Of a stretch of 64,000 bases of DNA, positions 59,601 to 64,000 are shown piece after piece. This DNA is from Homarus americanus (taxonomy: Eukaryota; Arthropoda; Malacostraca; Decapoda; Nephropidae). Where the stretch lies: positions 19,716,795-19,780,794 of the forward strand of contig NW_024737042.1 in assembly GCF_018991925.1 (NCBI RefSeq), in the 5' to 3' direction. Each line of letters starts with the position of its first letter. Position 1 is the first letter of the stretch. The position numbers and the translations under genes are program-made. The notes under the pieces are model-generated. The model was not told the origin of the DNA and made no database searches. It saw only the letters and a program-made list of their open reading frames with translations.

Positions 59601-60564
59601 CTGGAGGCCTACCCATCAACGCCAAGCCGACCTGCCAGAAGATCGAGTGCGCCCAGGAGGCCGGCCGTTCACCTACACTGGAATTGATTGCTTCGGCCCT
59701 TTTTTGGTTAAACAAGGACGAGCCCGGGCGAAGAGATGGGGATGCTTATTCACCTGCCTGACCACCAGAGCCATACACCTAGAAGTCCTCACCTCACTAG
59801 ACACCGACTCGTTCCTCAATGCCCTAACAAGATTCATCTGCCGCAGGGGACCTCCCAAGCGTGTTCGGTCTGACAGGGGAACCAACATGATTGGAGCTAA
59901 CCGAGAGTTACGAGAGACGGTGAACGGCTGGAACAACAGTGACAAGGTCGGGAATGCCCTTCTACAGAAACAGATAGAATGGCAGTTCAACCCCCCGACA
60001 GCCTCTCACATGGGACGAGTGTGGGAGCGACAAATCCGCACTGTAAGGAAGGTCCTCCAGGGAGTGGTGGGCACCCAGACACTAGACGATGAACGCCTCA
60101 GCACTGTGTTCTATGCCGTAGAAGAGATCATCAACGGAAGGCCCATCACCCCAGTGTCTGACTACCCAAAGGATCTAGAAGCACTAACGCCGCTCCACAT
60201 ACTATGGATGAACCCAGAGACACTGTCCACCGGAGGCGATCGGTCCATGACAGAAGGGTACCGACGAAGATGGAAGCATGCCCAATTCATTGCGGACCAA
60301 TTTTGGAAAAGGTGGGTAAAAGAATATCTCCCAACATTATGTCAGCGACAAAGGTTCTTCAAAACTCGCCGTAATCTCCACGCTGGAGATATCGTGATCA
60401 TCTCTGGACAACCCCTTCCCAGGAGTCAGTGGATGCTAGGGAGAGTACTGGAAGCTCTACCGAGCAAAGATGGCCTGGTGCGAAGTGTTAAAGTGAAGAC
60501 AAAGGACTCAGTGTTAATACGCCCAGTGACGAAACTCTGCCTGTTGGAAGGGGTGGGAGAGTGA
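56662..60564 (+). CDS. pol: BEL/Pao Pol polyprotein (protease, RT, RNase H, integrase)
   Basis: Open for 1300 codons counted from GTG 56662; the frame is actually open from 56629, and the true N-terminus depends on how the upstream TGA is passed. The order is retropepsin with DSGS (Asp23); RT with IVFDCAAEY, MADIEAMFHQV (Asp362) and YVDD at 440-443; RNase H starting HHFCDASQRAYGA (about 620); an integrase zinc-binding region with HS..H and C-x2-C (RTCVTCRR); a catalytic core with candidate Asp1009, Asp1071 and Glu1122; and a C-terminal domain with AGDIVIIS. MADIEAMFHQV and the C-terminal motif order are characteristic of BEL/Pao. There is no internal stop or frameshift. No env follows; the stop at 60562 is 45 bp before the 3' LTR. 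Confidence 0.95.
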   Translation: MKVRVEEKNLEVKEAVVTGALLDSGSNRSYCTRSLAYRLQAEGRPVSLSIGTIMKESNSVNTEEISVRVASVGVRKSRSIIIPKVIIVENLPSSLKSSVADTQDVIMWEHLRGTALRQAPKRVDLLIGLDVPQALAPLEVRTGKDGEPFAIRTLLGWTINGPLGVASRDYAVINHFVRMATLNSETNLEKQVRRFWECDSAYSNDDPVSVEDKRVLTQWSTSITQVDGHYQLPIPFRHEEPGLPDNKKLAEQRLAGLRKRLLKNPGLSQKYKEEMRRLIDEGHAERVPRQELSVAPGKTWYLPHHPVLNPNKPEKVRIVFDCAAEYESMSLNSQVMQGPDLNNKLMGVLIRFRQGKVALMADIEAMFHQVRVVPEHRNVLRFLWWTDDQLSGAPTTYRMKVHLFGGVWSPSCAGYALQRTFQDYGESLYDDIKKANRNFYVDDLLLSVDSPGKATIITHRLRQLMKRGGFRLTKWVCNHKEVLKAIPQTEKAVGVKEVILKDDRLPTERALGILWDLEKDELAVRVQIPKKPETKRGLLSMVSSIYDPLGLIAPSVIRAKIIFQDECRRGVGWDEQITEQNRVAWQRWLDELPHLSRVHVPRCYRPEDMNPVTTVQLHHFCDASQRAYGAVSYLRTTCEDGTHHISFVCGKAKLAPLKQQNIPRLELCAAVLAAKADKQLWQELELHIDRSVFWTDSTAVLQYIRNTERRFQSFVANRVATIHEDSNVEQWRHVTSALNPADDASRGLHGAELNEEGRWIRGPAFLFLEEDSWPKSPLRIPDLTDGDPEVKKETTVLTANVDQGEGILDKLWARYSSWHRLLKSVAWIRRFIEWRLGKRKNKHHRKNRLQVSELEEAKLAVLRFMQRKGFPRELGMLLQGQPVRGSDIRRLEPHLDTDGLIRVGGRLKHAALHPDQENPILLPRDNRITRLIVREVHSTRAGHSGREHTLAIIRETYWIPKCRKLLDRTIRTCVTCRRSNWRPTHQRQADLPEDRVRPGGRPFTYTGIDCFGPFLVKQGRARAKRWGCLFTCLTTRAIHLEVLTSLDTDSFLNALTRFICRRGPPKRVRSDRGTNMIGANRELRETVNGWNNSDKVGNALLQKQIEWQFNPPTASHMGRVWERQIRTVRKVLQGVVGTQTLDDERLSTVFYAVEEIINGRPITPVSDYPKDLEALTPLHILWMNPETLSTGGDRSMTEGYRRRWKHAQFIADQFWKRWVKEYLPTLCQRQRFFKTRRNLHAGDIVIISGQPLPRSQWMLGRVLEALPSKDGLVRSVKVKTKDSVLIRPVTKLCLLEGVGE

Positions 60565-60597
60565 ATCTAATAATATGCCGTGATTTCGTGTGAAGCC

Positions 60598-60609
60598 CGA
60601 CAGGGGGAG
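60598..60609 (+). promoter_or_regulatory. BEL polypurine tract
   Basis: ACAGGGGGAG lies immediately before the 3' LTR at 60610, the expected place for second-strand priming. Confidence 0.7.
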
Positions 60610-61185
60610 TGTTACCGCCACAATAAGATAAGCTAGAAGAGAGAGAAAGAGAGGGATAACCATAATAAGATAAACTAGGCGAGAGAGAGAGAGAGAGGGG
60701 ATGAAATAAGAGATATATTGTTGACAACGAATTTGCTGACCAATCTGCTGAGGTGTATCAATACGAAAACATATGGCCCTCGCCTCCGGGCTGAGAGTGC
60801 CCTCGAGGGTAGTCTACTGATTTCTACAGGACAGACAACACGTTGGTTCAGACCACTAGACCCTAAAACGTGAGTGATTGTGAAGTATTAGAATCTGCTA
60901 AGAAACTCTAAATAACTTTAATAAGTATATTTGTGTACTGCAATTTGATCATATTATACCAATTGTCTCCTGTATCAATAGTTATAACATGCGAGTTATA
61001 TTTAAGATGTTAACAGGCTATGTACTGTATATTGATTGTATTTCATAATATGTGTCCTGAGATAACAGCATTTGTTATATGAGAAATGTTCTTTAACAGG
61101 TTTTGACCGAATTATATGGTACGCGTCAACGTTGAGGGTTTATTTCTCCAGCAACAAACCAATAACGCTCCTATGAACGTTAACA
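60610..61185 (+). repeat. BEL 3' LTR
   Basis: 576 bp, the same length as the 5' LTR with about 11 substitutions and no indel. It is followed by the target duplicate CCACT. Confidence 0.95.
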
Positions 61186-62045
61186 CCACTACTGACGTCA
61201 AACTGATCGGCCGGAAATTTGACGCTGATGCTCTGTCTCCCTTTTTGAATGTGGGTACTACATTTGCCTGTTTCCACAATTCTGGCACAACTCCAGTGTC
61301 TAATGATTTTGCAAATAAGTTTACGAGGGGTCCGCTAATCTGTTCTCTACACTCTTTCAAGACTCGAGGGAAAATTTCATCCGGCCCTGGGGATTTTGTT
61401 TTCTTTAGTTCATTTATCTTCTTAAGAACATCCTCTTTTCTGATAGTGATATTCTTTAATTTCTCTTCTTCCTTTCCCTTAAATATCAGTTCCACCTCTG
61501 TAATTTCATCGCAAATTTCTTCTGTGAAAACTGATAAGAAGTAGCTGTTCAATGCTTTGCTTATTTCTTCACTGCCATTTATCATTTCTCCCCTCCCTGA
61601 CTTTAAAGGCCCAACTTTGTCCTTGACCTTTGTCCTATATACCTGGAAAAATCCCTTGGGATTTGCCTTGGATTTTCTTGCTATTTTGATTTCATAGTCC
61701 CTCTTTGCTTTCCCTACATTTTTCTTAACATTCCTAGATAGTTCATTATACCTATTTCTGAGCTGCTCCTTCCCTCCCTTTAATTTCTTATATATTCATT
61801 TCTTTATTCCTATGTCATGTTTAAGTTTTCTGGTCATCCACCTTGGCTCATTCTTATTTGACCTAATTTTTCTGTATGGTATATTTTGTTCTTGTGCTTT
61901 ATGTAGTATACTAGTGAATATATTATAGTCATGATCAATTGTTGTGTCATCTATGACCTCACCCCTTCCTACTGGGGACTGACGTGACTGTTCCCAGGTG
62001 ACCTCACCTAGGTACCTTCTTAACCCCTGATAATCCGCCAACCGA
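61186..62045 (-). pseudogene. CR1 family B LINE, N-terminal part of RT region (split by BEL)
   Basis: On the minus strand from about 62041 to 61186: a linker with RKIRSNKNEPRWMTRKLKHDI, NPKGFFQVYRTK (about 61650), then MINGSEEISKALNSYFLSVFT, KSPGPDEIFPRVLKE and NFRPISLTSVV, where the BEL insertion cuts it. One stop near 61796 interrupts the frame. The copy is 5'-truncated at about 62045 and lacks the endonuclease. Confidence 0.9.
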
Positions 62046-62180
62046 AAGTGTGTGAATATGGGTAAGAAGATGACATGAGGAGGCAGAATAGAAGCTGTCC
62101 TTTTTATTTATATTCGAAACATATCCTCTTAGTTGATCCTGAGGGAGAATTGGAGAGACAATGACAATGTATGGCCAGAT

Positions 62181-63056
62181 ATGGCCAGTGCTATGTGTGG
62201 TCTTGGGTATGAGAGTTTGTTGACCAAACAGGAGTGGTCCATTGACGAATTGGCGAGGGCCAAGTTAGAAATTGAGAGGGCCACGTTGGAGAACCTGAAA
62301 TTAAGGAAAGAGCTGGCAAAGTTAAAAGGAGAGGCTGGACGAGTAAAGCCAGTGTCTGACGAAAAATCAAGCGAGTGGAAAATTGTGAGTAGTGGGAAGA
62401 CAAAGCTGGTGGTAAAGAAGCACATGAAGGATACGACAACAACGACAACAACAGCTAAGTGTACCAACCCGTTCAGTCCCTTGATAGACGAATTGGACGT
62501 TAGTACAGTCAGGGGCAGGGATGACAAGGAAGGTATAAAAACTTTAATTGTTGGTGACTCACAGGTAAGGTACATGGACAGGGCCTTTTGTGGTAAAAAC
62601 AAACATAGGATGAGGGTGTGTTTGCCAGGAGCTGGGGTGGGGGATATAATTGACAGGATGGACAATATCTTGTCTGGTAATGGGAACAAACCCATTATCT
62701 GCCTCAGTGCAGGAGGCAATGATATTGGCCGGTGTAGGAGCGAGGAACTTCTTGATAAGTTCAAGGCAGCCATAGATCGTATTAGGACTAAGGGAGGGAT
62801 CCCTATCATATGCGGTGTCCTGCCTAGAAGGGGAGTTGGCAGTGAATGGTTGTCAAGGGCAGTTGGTGTCAACGACCGTCTTGACAGATATTGCAAGTCA
62901 ATATCAGTCCCATTCATTGACAACTGGGACAACTTCTATGGCAGAAGGGACCTTTATGCTAGGGATGGGGTGCACCTGTCTAGGGATGGAGTAGCAACCC
63001 TGGCTGGGGCTCTAGAGGGGGCAGTTCAAAAGATATCGAAGTCTTTAAACTGCTAA
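62181..63056 (+). CDS. CR1 ORF1 protein with SGNH/esterase-like domain
   Basis: About 291 codons from ATG 62181 to TAA 63054. The N-terminal 80 residues are charged and helical (LARAKLEIERATLENLKLRKELAK, in short a LARAKLEIERATLENLKL coiled coil). From about residue 125 comes an SGNH-hydrolase pattern: LIVGDSQVRYMD (block I, catalytic-type Ser), PGAGVGDII (Gly), SAGGNDIG (Asn), and RDGVHLSRDG (the Asp-x-x-His pair near the C-terminus). An esterase-type ORF1 is known from CR1 elements. It may aid RNP handling or membrane passage; its exact role is not settled. No frame break is seen. Confidence 0.88.
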   Translation: MASAMCGLGYESLLTKQEWSIDELARAKLEIERATLENLKLRKELAKLKGEAGRVKPVSDEKSSEWKIVSSGKTKLVVKKHMKDTTTTTTTAKCTNPFSPLIDELDVSTVRGRDDKEGIKTLIVGDSQVRYMDRAFCGKNKHRMRVCLPGAGVGDIIDRMDNILSGNGNKPIICLSAGGNDIGRCRSEELLDKFKAAIDRIRTKGGIPIICGVLPRRGVGSEWLSRAVGVNDRLDRYCKSISVPFIDNWDNFYGRRDLYARDGVHLSRDGVATLAGALEGAVQKISKSLNC

Positions 63057-63064
63057 GAGAACAT

Positions 63065-64000
63065 ATGGGCACGGGGGTGGAGGAGACTGCAGTGGGAGCG
63101 GGTAAACAAGTCAAAAGATTACAGGGAAATAGTGTTAGGAATGATGACAAAACTAAATTAGACAGGGAGTTTAAAACTAAACGCGGTAAGGGGAGGACTC
63201 AGAACACGACTAACTTAAATGTATACTACGCGAACAGTAGAAGTATGAGAAACAAAATGGATGATATTAGGGCCTTGGTATGTACCGAAGAAATCGATAT
63301 AATTGCATTCACTGAAACATGGATCAACCTAGACACACGTGAATTACCAGTCGAATACCAAATTGCGGGTTACAAACTGTTCCATACCGATAGGCAGACC
63401 AGGAAAGGAGGCGGAGTAGCAATCTATGTTAGGGATAATCTGAAGTGTGAAATAAATAAGGAAATAAAAACTGAGAGGAATACAGAAACAATTTGGATAG
63501 AATTAAGCGACGGTCGGGAAAAATTAATCACAGGAGTAATATATAGACCCCCAATCTTGATAGCGTCAATGAGCGACTTATCTGGGATGAAATGCGCAGG
63601 GCTTCCATACACAACAAAGTCTGTATAGTAGGCGACTTTAACCTTGGCCAAATAGATTGGACTGACCTTACGGGCAACTCAGAATCAGAGGATTTTCTCG
63701 AGACGATCCAGGACTGTTTCCTAAGTCAACATATAACCGAACCCACACGGGGTAATAATATACTGGATTTAGTTCTGTCGAACAGAGAAAACCTCATTAG
63801 CAATGTCGAGGTAGGGAACGAACTTGCAAACAGCGATCACAAAGAAATTCGATTCCAGTTAGATTTTCAGGGCAGACGTAAGGAAAATTCCACTAAAGTA
63901 CCAGATTTCAGAAGGGCAAACTTTGACAATTTAAAGAGGCAGCTGAGAGAGGGGGTGTCGCGCTTGGCCGTGAACCTGACAGATGACACCGACCTGATAA
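63065..64000 (+). pseudogene. CR1 ORF2, endonuclease domain, one frameshift, cut by window edge
   Basis: ATG 63065 starts 8 bp after ORF1. APE-type endonuclease motifs appear in order: YYANSRSMRNKMDDIRALV, IIAFTETWIN (catalytic Glu), RKGGGVAIYVRD, GVIYRPP. At the C-run near 63547-63552 one base appears to be missing: the conserved continuation NLDSVNERLIWDEM and VGDFNLGQIDWTD lies in the neighbouring frame, which then stays open through SDHKEIRFQL to the window end. Apart from this 1-bp change no stop is seen over 935 bases. The RT domain lies outside the window. Confidence 0.9.

Larger units (their letters stand above)
54335..61185 (+). mobile_element. BEL/Pao LTR retrotransposon, complete and recent, gag-less
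   Basis: 6851 bp with identical-length 576-bp LTRs (TGTTACCG...TTAACA) differing at about 11 positions by my count (about 2%). It is flanked by an exact 5-bp target duplication CCACT (54330-54334 and 61186-61190). Removing the element rejoins the interrupted CR1 sequence exactly as seen at 18385-18410. Pol is open for 1300 codons with protease, RT, RNase H and integrase. Between the 5' LTR and Pol there is only a leader with hairpins, a 71-bp minisatellite and a frame of at most 100 codons, so the usual Gag is missing. Confidence 0.95.
62046..64000 (+). mobile_element. CR1 family A LINE, 5' portion, runs off the window
   Basis: The 5' UTR (62046-62180, start uncertain) is followed by ORF1 (62181-63056) and, eight bases later, ORF2 (63065 onward). 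The last 125 bases match 32165-32290 of the truncated family A copy, which joins the two as one family. The element is in opposite orientation to the CR1-B copy it abuts. Confidence 0.9.

Noticed and set aside
56769..59990. Minus-strand frames across BEL Pol (up to 140 codons)
   Set aside because: They are antisense shadows of Pol.
60565..60609. Env gene in the BEL element
   Set aside because: Only 45 bp lie between the Pol stop and the 3' LTR.
62129..62932. 267-codon minus-strand frame opposite CR1 ORF1
   Set aside because: Antisense shadow; the plus strand carries the SGNH motifs and the ORF1-ORF2 arrangement.

Overview
This window looks like intergenic DNA from a large, repeat-rich arthropod genome, most likely a decapod crustacean. 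That is an inference from three things: long pure (TA)n, (GT)n and (GAA)n arrays; CR1-type LINEs ending in an eight-base TTCTTATG-like tail; and tRNA-derived SINEs whose body has the CACCTAGCAGTAAA..GGTACC module that I remember from decapod sequences. I found no host protein-coding gene, no functional tRNA or rRNA gene, no CRISPR array and no prokaryotic operon. Every long open frame belongs to a retroelement or is a translated microsatellite. A run of exactly 100 N (29727-29826) marks an assembly gap.

Layout. 1-1973 is a GAA-rich polypurine array cut by the window edge. 1974-15850 is mostly anonymous DNA with microsatellites, a purine minisatellite, an eroded RTE-like LINE C-terminus (8000-8580, minus), an eroded CR1 3' end (9650-10375, plus) and a Tc1/mariner scrap (about 14960-15165, minus). 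15858-16213 is a tRNA-derived SINE. 17010-18245 is a dispersed repeat running into a 21-bp minisatellite, followed by a second CR1 family (18355-19712). 22947-26270 holds a tandemly duplicated SINE-like unit and several (TA)n arrays. 26568-31010 is one long, broken RTE-like LINE on the minus strand, interrupted by a 1.4-kb element built of 45-bp repeats. An RNase H-bearing LINE end (31380-32160) and a CR1 ORF2 (32165-34410) follow, then a second 45-bp-repeat element (34412-35303).

38.1-52.5 kb is the most distinctive part. It holds a near-intact 1044-residue non-LTR retrotransposon protein with a restriction-like endonuclease (REL) domain, followed head to tail by at least three 5'-truncated relatives and one tail-only relic. 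Each ends in the same 3' tail plus a (TAG)n tract. Copy 2 is split by a complete but internally deleted Gypsy element (42786-47031). 53.0-62.0 kb is a CR1 copy (minus) split by a young, target-site-flanked BEL/Pao element (54335-61185) with an intact Pol frame but no recognisable Gag. 62.05 kb to the end is a CR1 copy (plus) with an SGNH-esterase ORF1 and the start of ORF2.

The elements interact mainly by nesting (BEL in CR1, Gypsy in REL-LINE, 45-bp-repeat element in RTE-like LINE) and by sharing 3' ends. The SINE at 15.9 kb carries the same about 105-bp 3' tail as an RNase H-type LINE at 50.7 kb, as expected for a SINE that borrows that LINE's reverse transcriptase. Four otherwise different elements share a 3' stem-loop followed by an ATT-repeat tail. 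All alignments were done by eye.
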